Shown here in pieces: positions 8,370-17,509 of a DNA stretch of 64,000 nucleotides. The DNA lies in the NCBI RefSeq assembly GCF_028610625.1, contig NZ_JAQQWU010000005.1, forward strand, positions 124,001-188,000. The letters run 5' to 3'. The notes below the pieces were generated by a model. That model ran no database searches. It was not told where the DNA came from and was given only the letters and a program-made list of their open reading frames with translations. A program made the translations under genes and the position numbers. Source of the DNA: Guptibacillus spartinae. Its GTDB lineage: Bacteria; Bacillota; Bacilli; Bacillales; Guptibacillaceae. Each line of letters starts with the position of its first letter. The first letter of the stretch is position 1.

Positions 8370-8672
8370 TCAAAACTGATTTTCAATGGAACTTTGTTCA
8401 AATACTTTCCAATGACCATTCATCATGGAAGTAGCGTACCTCATGACAATATAATGCTTTACTTGATCGTCCTCTTTCGTTTGGAGGTAATACGTATCTG
8501 AACCTCTATAATCAATCTCTACAATTTCCTCCCCTTTGAACTGATGGTCATCCGTAATGAACTCTCTTAGGCTCTTTTCTTCACTGAATTCTAAGAACGG
8601 GTTGTAAGGTCCAAGCGTCATTAGGATTAATAATAAAAACAAAACGGTTACGATTAGTACAATTTTCTTCAA
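8370..8672 (-). CDS. Small membrane-anchored protein of unknown function
   Basis: About 100 residues: one N-terminal hydrophobic helix (KKIVLIVTVLFLLLILM) followed by an acidic extracytoplasmic domain with many aromatic residues (DYRGSDTYYLQTKE, YIVMRYATSMMNGHWKVFE). The look is that of a small anchored or exported protein. The start is probably TTG 8672, placed just after GAGGTGACC; the frame is open to 8765 without a better site. I do not recognise the family. Confidence 0.6.
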   Translation of the reverse strand: MKKIVLIVTVLFLLLILMTLGPYNPFLEFSEEKSLREFITDDHQFKGEEIVEIDYRGSDTYYLQTKEDDQVKHYIVMRYATSMMNGHWKVFEQSSIENQF

Positions 8673-8765
8673 GACGGTCACCTCAGTAAAAACTCTAGTT
8701 AGCAATGAGCTGGGTACCAACGGGATCAACCAATTGGAAATGATCCTTACAAAAAGAGGCTGCAT

Positions 8766-8948
8766 TTAAACAAGTTTGTTCGTTATCATATAATTCGATG
8801 TTCCACTGAACACATTCGAGTCATTCACTTCTCGTTTTGAAAGGAATTGAAAAATCCATTGTCGAAATGGATCTACGGTTAAGGTAATGAAGAAAAGAAC
8901 AGACAATACAGTCCCAATGTACGCTGTCATTGTTCGTTTCTTTTTCAT
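8766..8948 (-). CDS. Small single-helix membrane protein
   Basis: A 60-residue product with a basic start (MKKKRTMTAY), one transmembrane helix and a short polar tail. The ATG at 8948 follows AGGAGGAGA at ideal spacing, so translation is likely. It lies between the zinc-ribbon candidate and the membrane-anchored protein in what looks like one operon. No family was recognised. Confidence 0.65.
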   Translation of the reverse strand: MKKKRTMTAYIGTVLSVLFFITLTVDPFRQWIFQFLSKREVNDSNVFSGTSNYMITNKLV

Positions 8949-8971
8949 TTCTCTCCTCCTATTAAGCCGGC

Positions 8972-9127
8972 TTAGAACGAGATGTAGCATTCTGTGCACT
9001 GTTGATCATCGTGTCTTTTATTCAAAGTGCCACAATGGGAACATTTCACGAAAAGGGTGTGTGGATTTAGTCCTTTATTTGCATGTAGAAATCGATCATA
9101 CCCTTTAAAGGCGTTGAGGACAGTCAC
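8972..9127 (-). CDS. Small zinc-ribbon protein with uncertain start
   Basis: The frame ending at 8972 encodes FVKCSHCGTLNKRHDDQQCTECY, a clear two-CxxC zinc ribbon, after a hydrophobic segment (SGIAIVVTVLNAF) that could anchor it. The frame is open further upstream but has no ATG. GTG 9127 is the nearest canonical start yet lacks a ribosome site. The good site GAAGGAG at about 9172 leads to a TTG in a different frame, so a frameshift or a rare start is possible. It ends 24 bp before the next small gene. Confidence 0.5.
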   Translation of the reverse strand: MTVLNAFKGYDRFLHANKGLNPHTLFVKCSHCGTLNKRHDDQQCTECYISF

Positions 9128-9327
9128 AACGATCGCAATTCCAGAAGTAAGTAACCGTCCAAACCTATCACTCCTTCGCAGAAAGAGATTTACATAAAAT
9201 TCTTTTTATTCCATTTAATCTAGATACGATTTGGAATGGAGAGAAGTTTCATTAGGGAGAATTGTATGCAATTCTAAAACGAACACATCCTAAAGAGACA
9301 TCATGCTTTTTAGAAAGGAGAAAAATA

Positions 9328-10026
9328 ATGGGTGTTGGTGAATTGCTATTACGTCTTGCTCTATCCTTTATCTCTTTACTTTTATTAACAAGGATTATGG
9401 GTAGAAAAGAAATTTCACAAATGACCTTTTTTAACTTCGTTTCCTCAATTGCACTTGGAACATTAGGCGCCTCCCTCGCCATTGACTCTTCTTTAAGTGT
9501 TAGAAATGGAATAATTGCGCTCGTCGCATGGACGCTATTCACCATTCTTATGGGTTATGGTGACTTGAAGTCGAAATCATTTCGCATGGGCGTAGAGGGG
9601 AACCCAAGGATTGTGGTTCGTAACGGAGAAATTATGGAGAAAGAGCTTCATAAACTTCGTCTTGACATCGATGCCCTTAATCTCTTGCTACGAAAAAAGA
9701 ACGTCTTTTCTCTGAAAGACGTTGACTATGCGATTTTTGAAACCGATGGAACGTTGTCCGTTTTAAAGAAAGAAACCAAACAACCGATCACCAAAGGAGA
9801 TCAAGGAATCACCTCAAAAGCGCAAACCATTTATCCGATCCCTGCCCCCTTGATTGAAGATGGTCAACTAAACCATCAGTCTCTAAACGAAATGAAGGTA
9901 GATGAGGATTGGTTACTCCAACAACTACATGCAAAAGGGATTCAGTCAGTCTCCGATGTGTTTTATGCGGAAATACAGAAGGATGGTTCGCTATTTATTG
10001 ATAAGCGTGATGATCGTTTACATTAG
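9328..10026 (+). CDS. DUF421 (YetF/YrbG-like) membrane protein
   Basis: A 232-residue protein with three N-terminal helices (including LLLLTRIMGRKEISQMTFFNFV), then two cytoplasmic alpha/beta domains holding VEGNPRIVVRNGEI and LRKKNVFSLKDVDYAIFETDG. This is the standard DUF421/YetF architecture, known from several Bacillus paralogues of uncertain role. AAGGAG lies 7 nt before the ATG at 9328, preferred over the longer frame from 9262. It is monocistronic with its own terminator. Confidence 0.9.
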   Translation: MGVGELLLRLALSFISLLLLTRIMGRKEISQMTFFNFVSSIALGTLGASLAIDSSLSVRNGIIALVAWTLFTILMGYGDLKSKSFRMGVEGNPRIVVRNGEIMEKELHKLRLDIDALNLLLRKKNVFSLKDVDYAIFETDGTLSVLKKETKQPITKGDQGITSKAQTIYPIPAPLIEDGQLNHQSLNEMKVDEDWLLQQLHAKGIQSVSDVFYAEIQKDGSLFIDKRDDRLH

Positions 10027-10030
10027 AAGC

Positions 10031-10054
10031 AAAAGACGTCCCTCGACGTCTTTT
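10031..10054. terminator. Bidirectional terminator
   Basis: A perfect 10-bp stem AAAAGACGTC/GACGTCTTTT has a 4-nt loop, A-rich on the left and T-rich on the right. It sits between the convergent DUF421 and DUF4260 genes. Confidence 0.85.
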
Positions 10055-10057
10055 AGC

Positions 10058-10405
10058 CTAAACTTTTTGTAGGTGCGTATCTTTAAAATCTGAGAGATAC
10101 TTTAAGCCATATCCTAACGTTCGATCCATGCCAATATGTGCCATCCATATAACGCTTAATGCGAGAAGTAAATCCTGCTTCAAACCAACACTTACCATAA
10201 GTAAGAGGAGTGGAATGACGTACGTATGACCGATATTATAGATCATCGAACCTGTTCCTTTGTTATGTACGTACCCAAGCATAAATAAGTCAGGGAGCAA
10301 TAGACAAAGGAAGAACAGCCACCAGCTTCCGTCGATCAAAGAATAGAAATAGATCGAACCTATTAAAACGACTAGTCCTTCCAGATGTAACAATCCTTTA
10401 CTCAT
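10058..10405 (-). CDS. DUF4260-like membrane protein
   Basis: A 115-residue, four-helix membrane protein with conserved-looking polar positions in helices (LLLPDLFMLGYVHNKGTG, IWMAHIGMDRTLGYGLKY). These fit the DUF4260 family, sometimes called YwiC-like, of unknown function. The ATG at 10405 overlaps the end of the AhpD-like gene by 8 bp, so the two are translationally coupled. Confidence 0.75.
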   Translation of the reverse strand: MSKGLLHLEGLVVLIGSIYFYSLIDGSWWLFFLCLLLPDLFMLGYVHNKGTGSMIYNIGHTYVIPLLLLMVSVGLKQDLLLALSVIWMAHIGMDRTLGYGLKYLSDFKDTHLQKV

Positions 10406-10838
10406 GGAGCATCTTCTCCCATGGGGAATCAGCTGGTTCAAGCTTCATAAGAGCACCAAAGTGTTGCTGAGCGGTTGTAAAACAAATAAACGCAAAAAGC
10501 TCACTTATTTCTTGATCGGTAAACGATTCTTTCAATACGTTACTAATGGATGAGGGTACGTCTCCATTCAGCTTGATGTATACTTCCGCAAAGCCGACTG
10601 CTACCGAGGTTTTCTCATCGAATAAACGAGGATCTGGCTTCCCTTTCGCTTTGCAATATTCGCATCCGTTACTCTGTGCTAACGTTCTTCTTACCTGCTC
10701 CTTCAACGTCGAAGTGAGCGACTGATTACCTTCCAATACGTCTCCTAATTTCGCCCATGCCGTCATGGCCTCTGGGTTATGACCTAATAGTTGTTGAAAA
10801 GGTGTTGCTCCTAAAGTAGACTTTTCAATGATTGTCAT
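10398..10838 (-). CDS. Carboxymuconolactone decarboxylase/AhpD-like protein
   Basis: This 146-residue all-helical protein has the CMD/AhpD fold with GCEYCKAKG near residue 58, the redox CxxC seen in AhpD-type peroxidase partners. The usual His after the second Cys is not obvious, so an AhpD-like disulfide reductase role is inferred rather than shown. It overlaps and is coupled to the DUF4260 gene. Confidence 0.8.
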   Translation of the reverse strand: MTIIEKSTLGATPFQQLLGHNPEAMTAWAKLGDVLEGNQSLTSTLKEQVRRTLAQSNGCEYCKAKGKPDPRLFDEKTSVAVGFAEVYIKLNGDVPSSISNVLKESFTDQEISELFAFICFTTAQQHFGALMKLEPADSPWEKMLHE

Positions 10839-10876
10839 CTTAATCTCCTTATCGTCACACGAGTTGACTCATTTCT

Positions 10877-11437
10877 TTAAACTATAAGCGAGCCACGAAA
10901 CCCTCTGGCAGCATAGTAGGATTCTGCTCCATTATGATAGATGAAAACATGCCCAAAGCGACGATCGCCAAAAAGCGCACCGCCAAGCTTTCGCATTTCT
11001 GCGGGAGTTTGCACCCAACTTGACGTTTTCAAATCAAACTCGCCAAGTTTCTGTAACGCTCGGTATTCCTCTTCAGTTAATATCGCGATTCCCATAGAAG
11101 ATGCCAGATCCATCGCGTTGTTTTCAGGCTTAAACTTTTTTCTTGATTCCAGTGCTTCCAGGTCGTAGCAAACACTTCTCCGTCCTTTTGGACTTTCCGG
11201 TGAACAGTCATAAAAAACAATTTCCCCGTTCTCATTTGCCCCCACCACATCTGGCTCTCCACCCGTTTTCTCCATTTCCTGTAATGACCATAATTTTTCA
11301 GGATCATTTAATAGCCTATCCTCAACAGTCGTCCATTCAACCTCTTTATGACGATCCATATTCTTCTCAAAACGTTGTTTTAAAGTTTGAAGTAAACTAT
11401 CCCTTTCCTCAGGTGATCGTTCAGCACTCTTAGCCAT
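10877..11437 (-). CDS. DUF4256 domain protein
   Basis: The 186-residue soluble protein matches the DUF4256 family along its whole length, as far as I can recall it. Landmarks are FYDCSPESPKGRRSVCYD, ILTEEEYRALQKLGEFDLKTSSW and GALFGDRRFGHVFIYHNGAESYY. The family is widespread in bacteria with no established activity. GAAGGAGG lies in front of the ATG. It sits between the AhpD-like and LprI-like genes on the same strand, spaced 20-40 bp. Confidence 0.85.
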   Translation of the reverse strand: MAKSAERSPEERDSLLQTLKQRFEKNMDRHKEVEWTTVEDRLLNDPEKLWSLQEMEKTGGEPDVVGANENGEIVFYDCSPESPKGRRSVCYDLEALESRKKFKPENNAMDLASSMGIAILTEEEYRALQKLGEFDLKTSSWVQTPAEMRKLGGALFGDRRFGHVFIYHNGAESYYAARGFRGSLIV

Positions 11438-11457
11438 TCGCTCATTCCTCCTTCAGG

Positions 11458-12093
11458 TTATTCCATATAAGTTTTCACTAATTCATAGCACCTTTTTTCT
11501 GTTAGATCGTTCTCGACTGCAACGTATTCTAATTGCTCCATCGTACCGCCTTCATATTTTAGAGAAGCCTTTTTGGCTGTTTTGTCGCGGTATTCGATCC
11601 ATTCACGCTGTTCCTTTCTTAACTCTTCCATTTCGTCAGCAGGCAGCTGCTTCTCTAAGACGCCATAGATTTCATTTAATAATCCATCTAAAACATCAAA
11701 GCGCTCTCCTTCCATGTTTTTCATCGCATAGGTAGAATCATCATCCATCTGATTTTTCTTTTCTTCTAATTCCTTTGTAGCTTGATTCAACTTCTTAAGG
11801 TAGTCTTCCTTCAAATTTTCTTCATTTTCTGATGATGCTTCATTCTTTGCTTCTGTATCGGCCTCGGCTGCACTCGATTCACTTTCCTCTGTATCCGTTT
11901 GTTCAGAAGTGCTGCCGGCATTCTTGGAAGCATTCCCAGTCGACTCAGCATTAACTGAATCTTCGTTTGTGGCTGGCTGATTTTGTGATTGATTTTCCAC
12001 TGCCGCCTCGGAGCTGGAATCGTCAGATGTATTTCCACAAGCAGACAATACTAGGGCACTTGTTACCATACCGATGATAAGTTTCTTTTTCAT
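11458..12093 (-). CDS. Lipoprotein with LprI-like (DUF1311) domain
   Basis: A 211-residue lipoprotein: a signal peptide with the lipobox VLSACG (Cys near residue 19), then a long low-complexity Ser/Glu/Asn linker to about residue 95. The C-terminal helical domain (KKLNQATKELEEKKNQM through EQREWIEYRDKTAKKAS to CYELVKTYME) resembles the lysozyme-inhibitor LprI family. It should be tethered to the outer face of the membrane. Anti-lysozyme activity is family knowledge, not shown here. Confidence 0.82.
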   Translation of the reverse strand: MKKKLIIGMVTSALVLSACGNTSDDSSSEAAVENQSQNQPATNEDSVNAESTGNASKNAGSTSEQTDTEESESSAAEADTEAKNEASSENEENLKEDYLKKLNQATKELEEKKNQMDDDSTYAMKNMEGERFDVLDGLLNEIYGVLEKQLPADEMEELRKEQREWIEYRDKTAKKASLKYEGGTMEQLEYVAVENDLTEKRCYELVKTYME

Positions 12094-12128
12094 ACAACGA
12101 CCAACTTTCTATCATAATTTATGTATGA

Positions 12129-12638
12129 CTATTCCTTTATCCTTTCCAAAAAACGTACCACTTCCTGTCTGGAACTTAAAATAAAAATGTTCTTTTCCTC
12201 CAGGCGTTTTCCAAGCTTGTCTAAAATCAAGGGCTTCTTCGTATTAGGGTAGTCCCAAATCCATTTCAAAAAGTTAAGATCCAGTCTCTCCGTGCATCCT
12301 TCTTTCATATCGGGTCTTGTTTTGTTACGGTATTTCAGCATCCTTTTGAAAACACGATACACACAAATCACCCTCGATTGATCAAGGAAGATAATGGTGT
12401 CAGCAGCGTCTAACCTCATCTCCATCGTGCCATTGTAATTTCCGTCAATGATCCAGCGCTCTTGTTTCATTACCTTTTTTTGAATGGTCATCTGTTCTTC
12501 TTTTGTTGTAGGTTCCCAATTGGGTTTCCAAAGTAAGCTATCTAAATGCCACACCTGAATATTTAGCTTTTCTCCCATTTGTCTAGCCAGCGTCGATTTC
12601 CCTGAGCCACCGGATCCGATGATCGCGATTTTATTCAT
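12129..12638 (-). CDS. FlaR-like P-loop kinase (DNA topology modulation protein family)
   Basis: The 169-residue protein is an adenylate-kinase-like P-loop NTPase with IIGSGGSGKSTLARQM at residues 5-20 and the HLDSLLWKPNWEPTTKEE signature of proteins annotated FlaR or topology modulation protein. The DNA-topology role is historical, and a small-molecule kinase is equally plausible. ATG 12638 is preceded by AAAGGGGTG; the longer frame to 12695 is not needed. Confidence 0.8.
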   Translation of the reverse strand: MNKIAIIGSGGSGKSTLARQMGEKLNIQVWHLDSLLWKPNWEPTTKEEQMTIQKKVMKQERWIIDGNYNGTMEMRLDAADTIIFLDQSRVICVYRVFKRMLKYRNKTRPDMKEGCTERLDLNFLKWIWDYPNTKKPLILDKLGKRLEEKNIFILSSRQEVVRFLERIKE

Positions 12639-12894
12639 CCTTACACCCCTTTCTCTGTAGCCAAACTGGTCAATAAAGAGAGTGTTGTTTCTCATTAGTT
12701 GAATAGATGTAGAGGAGCAGAATTAAGGTTAATAAAAAATGATACAGACTGAGACTATTCGTAAAATAGATTCTAGTTATAAAAATAAATCCCACTATTA
12801 AACGTTTCTCCAACCATCGGCCAGCCAAATCCCCCCCTCCCGTTACCAATTATTTCAAAGGAGAGGAAAGAACTCAATCTTTTCTTATAAAAAA

Positions 12895-12915
12895 GACCCT
12901 ATCGGAGATAGGGTC
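12895..12915 (-). terminator. Rho-independent terminator of the DUF2254 gene
   Basis: GACCCTATC and its complement surround a 3-nt loop, followed in the minus direction by a run of six Ts. The rest of the roughly 290-bp gap at 12639-12930 shows no gene. Confidence 0.9.
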
Positions 12916-12930
12916 CCGTTCGTTAACGGT

Positions 12931-14325
12931 TTAAGTAGAAGGTATCTTTGAAGCACTCTTTGAACTAACGCGTTGCAACATGTATTCAAGCAGAAACAGG
13001 TAGTCCTCTTCATTGTCCGTCACTTTCGCAAGTTCGGCTAATGGTTCTAAAATAGACAAACAATCGTTTTCATACAAGCTGTAATTATCAAAACCCAAAA
13101 TCGTCTGACGAGCGAACTCCCAAAGGTCTTTGTGAGCCACCCGATCCATTGTTTTACTTAGCTGGGCGACCATGGTTAAGAGCGCCGTGATAATGATGGA
13201 GTTCTGGTCTGCATACTCTCGAATTGAGGCAAAACCTCTATGAAGGTAATAACCAAAATCCTTTTGATTTAAAATGATCCGAAGCTCCTGGTCCTCGTCG
13301 AACAAGTAGGGTGAGAAATTCTTAGATTGGCCAATGCTTTTCAATAAGTCTGCAATCTGATGGATTGTATTTGTAACGGTTAGTGGGTCATTGTGTCCCA
13401 ACGCCTTAATCGCTACTTCAGCAAGCTTGATTAGACCGTACTCAAGATCTTGAATTTCTGTTTGTTTCACACCAATTTCAATCGACTTTAGGTAGTAATC
13501 GGGATTCATGACTTGTCCACGTTCCCAATACGTAATCAGGGGGGTGCCCGCGATCACAAAATCTCCAATTCTAACATCGAATTTTAGGAGGACATCGTCT
13601 CTGTTTGCTTGTTTCATTAATCTTGAAAAGTCTGCGACTTGCAGATAACCGGATTGGTTGGTTTTGATAACCTTTCCATCAGATTCTGAAGGGAGATCAT
13701 CCTTCCCTACGTTCTTGTCAAGGTGATAGGGCTTTAATTCTTCCTCAAGAGACGCCTGCACCAACTTTGACTTGGTATTCATATTAAAACTGATGTTATG
13801 AACTTGCATCCAAGTGGCGGTATGGTTGATAAAATAAATAAACGTAATTGCAGCGGTAACGGCGGTTAGAATGGATAAGACCGGCGTTGCGACCACATAT
13901 TCCTCTTCTCCATGCGTGACGTACAAGAAGTTTAAGAGCACGTAAATGAAACTACCATTAAAAATACCAAGAACGTGCTGAGTTGCTCGATCACTGACAA
14001 AGTTTACAAGCATTTTAGAAGAGAACTGCCCGCTAAACGTTGTCAAAGCAACAAGCAAGGAGTTTAGTGTGAACGCACTTAAGGTGAGCACGCCTCCTAC
14101 AAGTGCACTTAGAAGTACCTGCAGGGTCTGTCCACTGAAACCAATTCCAACAGGGAGATACAAGCTAACATCGACGACATAATCGAGATAGTAAGTCAAA
14201 AGTGATAAGCAAACCGCTCCAACAATATACCAAAATGGCATAAACCAGATTGTTGATTTCAGTTCACTTTTTCGCTGTCGTCTCGACATCTTCAAATATT
14301 TTTTTATATAGTAAAGGAGCCCCAT
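12931..14325 (-). CDS. DUF2254 membrane protein
   Basis: This 464-residue protein has four transmembrane segments in the first 170 residues. The loops include FSGQTLQVLLSALVGGVL and FVSDRATQHVLGIFNG. A large soluble domain follows, containing SGYLQVADFSRLMKQA and AEVAIKALGHNDPLTV. This is the full DUF2254 architecture; family members are inner-membrane proteins of unknown role. GGTGATCAC precedes the ATG. It is monocistronic. Confidence 0.9.
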   Translation of the reverse strand: MGLLYYIKKYLKMSRRQRKSELKSTIWFMPFWYIVGAVCLSLLTYYLDYVVDVSLYLPVGIGFSGQTLQVLLSALVGGVLTLSAFTLNSLLVALTTFSGQFSSKMLVNFVSDRATQHVLGIFNGSFIYVLLNFLYVTHGEEEYVVATPVLSILTAVTAAITFIYFINHTATWMQVHNISFNMNTKSKLVQASLEEELKPYHLDKNVGKDDLPSESDGKVIKTNQSGYLQVADFSRLMKQANRDDVLLKFDVRIGDFVIAGTPLITYWERGQVMNPDYYLKSIEIGVKQTEIQDLEYGLIKLAEVAIKALGHNDPLTVTNTIHQIADLLKSIGQSKNFSPYLFDEDQELRIILNQKDFGYYLHRGFASIREYADQNSIIITALLTMVAQLSKTMDRVAHKDLWEFARQTILGFDNYSLYENDCLSILEPLAELAKVTDNEEDYLFLLEYMLQRVSSKSASKIPST

Positions 14326-14501
14326 GTGATCACCATTCTATTCTTAAGAGTTTTTAATCCTTCTATTTCCTACCCTGAAAAGAAGGACATTAACCTGAAT
14401 TTTAGTGTTTCCATTTATAGGTGAAAATACATAAGCTTCCCCAAGGCGCCATTACACTTAATTTTCATTGTACGTTTGGTTCTACATACCTACTAAAAAA
14501 A

Positions 14502-14523
14502 GCCTATCTCTTAGAAGATAGGC
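14502..14523 (-). terminator. Rho-independent terminator
   Basis: GCCTATCT pairs with AGATAGGC over 6 nt, followed by seven Ts on the minus strand. It ends the lipoprotein/S41 protease operon. Confidence 0.88.
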
Positions 14524-14536
14524 ACTTACAGTCTTT

Positions 14537-15133
14537 CTATTGCTCATTTTTTATTTCGAGCTTAAATACAACAGCATATTCTGCCTCTTGAACGGATTTC
14601 GGTAGTGCTGTTTTCTCTTCATTAACCTCTGTTGATAACTCATTTTGACTTGTTCCAACGAGGTAAGCTAAATAGATAGGTTCGCCTCTTTTCAATGTGA
14701 CTTTATCTTCTAGACTAACAAAGCTATAACTTCCAAGATCATCAGGAAGAAACTCAGTACCTCTCACATATCCGCTCGGTTCTCCGATTGTGAGAAAAGC
14801 CTCCTTTTCTTCCATTAGGAGCTGAAAGGAGTGAAGAGACTGATTGAATTCGTAGTCGTCAGAGTTTGAAACCGAAGAAATCATATCTTCTCTTTTTCCA
14901 TTTTCATACACATCAATCGAAGTCTCCAGCACTTCTCCCTTCTTTAGATCACCATCAACGGTATAAAAGGTTTGAAAATCCACCCCCATTTGATTTACGA
15001 TCGCTTGCTCCCGCTCAGATAAATCAGCAGGTTCAATCACTAACGAAGTCTCGCTTTTCGCTCCACCACTTTCTTCATTCCCACAAGCTGCAAGCAACAA
15101 GGCTAATCCTAAAAAAACGATAAGCCGCTTCAT
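14537..15133 (-). CDS. Lipoprotein of unknown function
   Basis: A 198-residue protein with a lipoprotein signal (LLLAACGN, Cys near residue 17) and a mature part rich in charged residues with alternating beta-like segments. No domain was recognised. It lies 14 bp downstream of the S41 peptidase gene with its own GGGGGCGG ribosome site, so the pair is probably one operon whose products act outside the membrane. Confidence 0.75.
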   Translation of the reverse strand: MKRLIVFLGLALLLAACGNEESGGAKSETSLVIEPADLSEREQAIVNQMGVDFQTFYTVDGDLKKGEVLETSIDVYENGKREDMISSVSNSDDYEFNQSLHSFQLLMEEKEAFLTIGEPSGYVRGTEFLPDDLGSYSFVSLEDKVTLKRGEPIYLAYLVGTSQNELSTEVNEEKTALPKSVQEAEYAVVFKLEIKNEQ

Positions 15134-15147
15134 CTTCCGCCCCCTTT

Positions 15148-16449
15148 TCAGTCTTCTATTTCCTCCCTGTAAATCTCCTGAATGGCTCTGTTCAAGTCAA
15201 CATCTTGTTGTAAATGTGAGGGAGTCCAGGGAACATAAATATCAGGTTGTACCCCTTTTCCACTCATCCCTTTTCCTTCCTCAACACGAGAAGACTTTGA
15301 AGTAGGATACATTAGTTGAAATCGATTATGCCACACTTCAAATGCAACGTTCGCGTAATCATTCATTCCTAAAGTAGGTCTGCCCATGACAGTCACCTTC
15401 GATGAATGGTTGCACGTTTCCACAAAGGAATCACCAGAACTTCCACAGTAAACGTCTGATAGAATGATCACCTTCCTAGGGCCAGGTTTGGTTTCAAAGA
15501 CAAGGTCCTCTTCTAATTCGGATAAGTTAAGTTCGACAAACCCCTCTCCTCGATGATTTTCTAATTCTTTGATCATCATATAAATCTGACGGCGGGTTCC
15601 TTCATCTTCGATTGAAGTTAACGCGCCTTCAAGCATTTGAATCCGTAACCTTACATTTCGATCCGTACAGTTCGTCAAAATGGTTTCATCTAATAAATCA
15701 CTAATGTCTACCTTTTCTCCATCGAATAGATAAGGCAACAATTCAAAATAAGCAAGATCACTCCCCCCTCTATTCAGTCGAACGTCAATAATGAGAAAGG
15801 GATAGGTTGATAGACTTTCCTCGTGACTACGAATCAATTGATGAATCGCATCATGATTCATAAAATCCGTTACCTTCAAATAAAGAATATCTTTCTGTAA
15901 TTCTTGGATCTTGTATTCAGGTTTGTATGGAACCGGTTCGTATTTACTTAATGCTAAGGAGTACCTATCTCCTCGTTTCGATTCGATTTCCACTACGTTA
16001 AAGTCTAATAATACCGGTTCCCATTTTTGTCTTTCATGAATGGGCGTTCGAAGCTCTCGTTTATATTTTTCAGCTATTTCTGAAACCCCACTTCCATCTA
16101 GCGAAATGATCTGATCACCTCTCTGTAATTCCCCGACATTTGAAGATGTTACAAAAAGACCGTCTTCAAACCTTCGTACTGTGAATCCTATGTCCTTTTT
16201 CTGTTTATGAAGATCGGTAAATCCAGTATGTAAATCTTTAAAGTCCAACAAATAGCTTTGCACGAGGTTAACAAATTTAGTTTCATCCATATCTTTGCAC
16301 TGATTTAAATAAACTGTTGGTTGATCCCAGTCCGCCTTATCCTTACAACCTGCGTAATCCTGATGCATCATATCGACGATGTCATGAAAGATTTCACGGT
16401 ACGTTTCATCGTTTTCTTTCCTCAGCGTGCTCTCATTAAGTATGCTCAA
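15148..16449 (-). CDS. S41 family (C-terminal-processing-like) peptidase
   Basis: About 433 residues. A PDZ-like segment (FEDGLFVTSSNVGELQRGDQIISLDGSGV) leads into the S41 core with LIIDVRLNRGGSD and VYCGSSGDSFVE, where the second Ser of GSSGD is the expected nucleophile. The usual catalytic Lys lies further on in the family (possible region around GRPTLGMNDYAN). There is no clear signal peptide, unlike CtpA or CtpB, so it may be cytoplasmic. The frame opens at GTG 16461, but AAGGAG is better placed for TTG 16449. Confidence 0.82.
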   Translation of the reverse strand: MSILNESTLRKENDETYREIFHDIVDMMHQDYAGCKDKADWDQPTVYLNQCKDMDETKFVNLVQSYLLDFKDLHTGFTDLHKQKKDIGFTVRRFEDGLFVTSSNVGELQRGDQIISLDGSGVSEIAEKYKRELRTPIHERQKWEPVLLDFNVVEIESKRGDRYSLALSKYEPVPYKPEYKIQELQKDILYLKVTDFMNHDAIHQLIRSHEESLSTYPFLIIDVRLNRGGSDLAYFELLPYLFDGEKVDISDLLDETILTNCTDRNVRLRIQMLEGALTSIEDEGTRRQIYMMIKELENHRGEGFVELNLSELEEDLVFETKPGPRKVIILSDVYCGSSGDSFVETCNHSSKVTVMGRPTLGMNDYANVAFEVWHNRFQLMYPTSKSSRVEEGKGMSGKGVQPDIYVPWTPSHLQQDVDLNRAIQEIYREEIED

Positions 16450-16484
16450 CGATTCTCTCACTCCTTAAAACTTTTTAACGACGT

Positions 16485-16796
16485 TTAATAGAAAGTCATA
16501 ACCGTCAAAATCAAACTAATTAGCGTATAGAGGACGGAACCATAAAACACCGCTCCAACATTCACTTTTAGTTCACGATCCTTTTGAATTTTCCCTCCTG
16601 CTTCACTCGCTTCAAAATTTGTAACATTTGATAGAACTCCTCCGCTACTATTCAACAAATAAAGAATCACTGATAATCCGAGCCCAATTAGAAAACTCCA
16701 ATTCACATATGAAAAAGAAAAGATTGCACTAGCTCCCCACACAATTAGTCCTATAAAAAGAGATGCAAGAATTGACTTACCGATTACTTTGTTCAA
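16485..16796 (-). CDS. Three-helix membrane protein of unknown function
   Basis: A 103-residue hydrophobic protein with three predicted helices and a polar loop (NFEASEAGGKIQKDRELKVN) between the second and third. The likely start is TTG 16796, since GTAGGAGGG lies just upstream; an in-frame ATG at 16829 lacks such a site. It precedes the S41 gene by about 35 bp and may belong to that operon. The family was not recognised. Confidence 0.6.
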   Translation of the reverse strand: MNKVIGKSILASLFIGLIVWGASAIFSFSYVNWSFLIGLGLSVILYLLNSSGGVLSNVTNFEASEAGGKIQKDRELKVNVGAVFYGSVLYTLISLILTVMTFY

Positions 16797-16906
16797 AAAA
16801 ACCCTCCTACAATCTTTCATATTACGCATGACTTTCGATAAGGGTTAGCAGAATATTGGAACACCCGCGCTGATAATCGTGCCTACTGCTCACCAGCTGA
16901 TTTCCT

Positions 16907-17353
16907 TTAGATAGCATGTTGCAAAACGTCTTTTATATTATTCAGATGTGTTACCAATGATACCGTCGGAACAAATACGTATAAACTGCCCTGAATCAAA
17001 ACGCGCAGCCATGATTTTTTTCTCATGAGATCTAATGCTCCCCATAATAGGGCTAATAACAATGGGGTAAAAAAGAAAAAATACTGAGTTCGTTGTTGTT
17101 GAATGAGATCTTTCAGATACCCAACCGTCCATTCTTCTCCTTCTTGCGGTACATAGGTCATCCGGTCTTCTTCTAATCCTATTAAGTTATCAGACTGCAA
17201 AACGACTAAGTCGTCTTTTGTGTTAATCGTTTCATAACCGAGCGGCGAATATCCGAGTGGATACACCAGGAGATAGGACAAACTAACCGCAATCATGAAA
17301 AAGGCCAGATAGACAAGGAAACGCCTTCCTTTTCTTAAACTTTCTTCACTCAT
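16907..17353 (-). CDS. Membrane protein of unknown function
   Basis: A 148-residue protein with one N-terminal helix, an extracytoplasmic stretch of about 60 residues (SPLGYETINTKDDLVVLQSD to VGYLKDLIQQQ), then two more helices. GAGGTGAAA precedes the ATG. Nothing in the sequence gives a function. It lies alone on the minus strand. Confidence 0.6.
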   Translation of the reverse strand: MSEESLRKGRRFLVYLAFFMIAVSLSYLLVYPLGYSPLGYETINTKDDLVVLQSDNLIGLEEDRMTYVPQEGEEWTVGYLKDLIQQQRTQYFFFFTPLLLALLWGALDLMRKKSWLRVLIQGSLYVFVPTVSLVTHLNNIKDVLQHAI

Positions 17354-17509
17354 ATTTCACCTCACATTTAACATGGCGCCAGCTCAACAATGATGGGCGC
17401 TCAAATACAGAATGGGTGCACCTAAATTGACTCACCCACTCGAAATAAGTCTTTTTCTCCTTACAAAAAAACCTTCTACAACGTAACCACTAAACTCTTG
17501 GATAATTCT

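Noticed and set aside
8887-9108. Plus-strand frame of 73 codons
   Set aside because: It lies opposite the better-supported small membrane gene and zinc-ribbon candidate, which explain the region.
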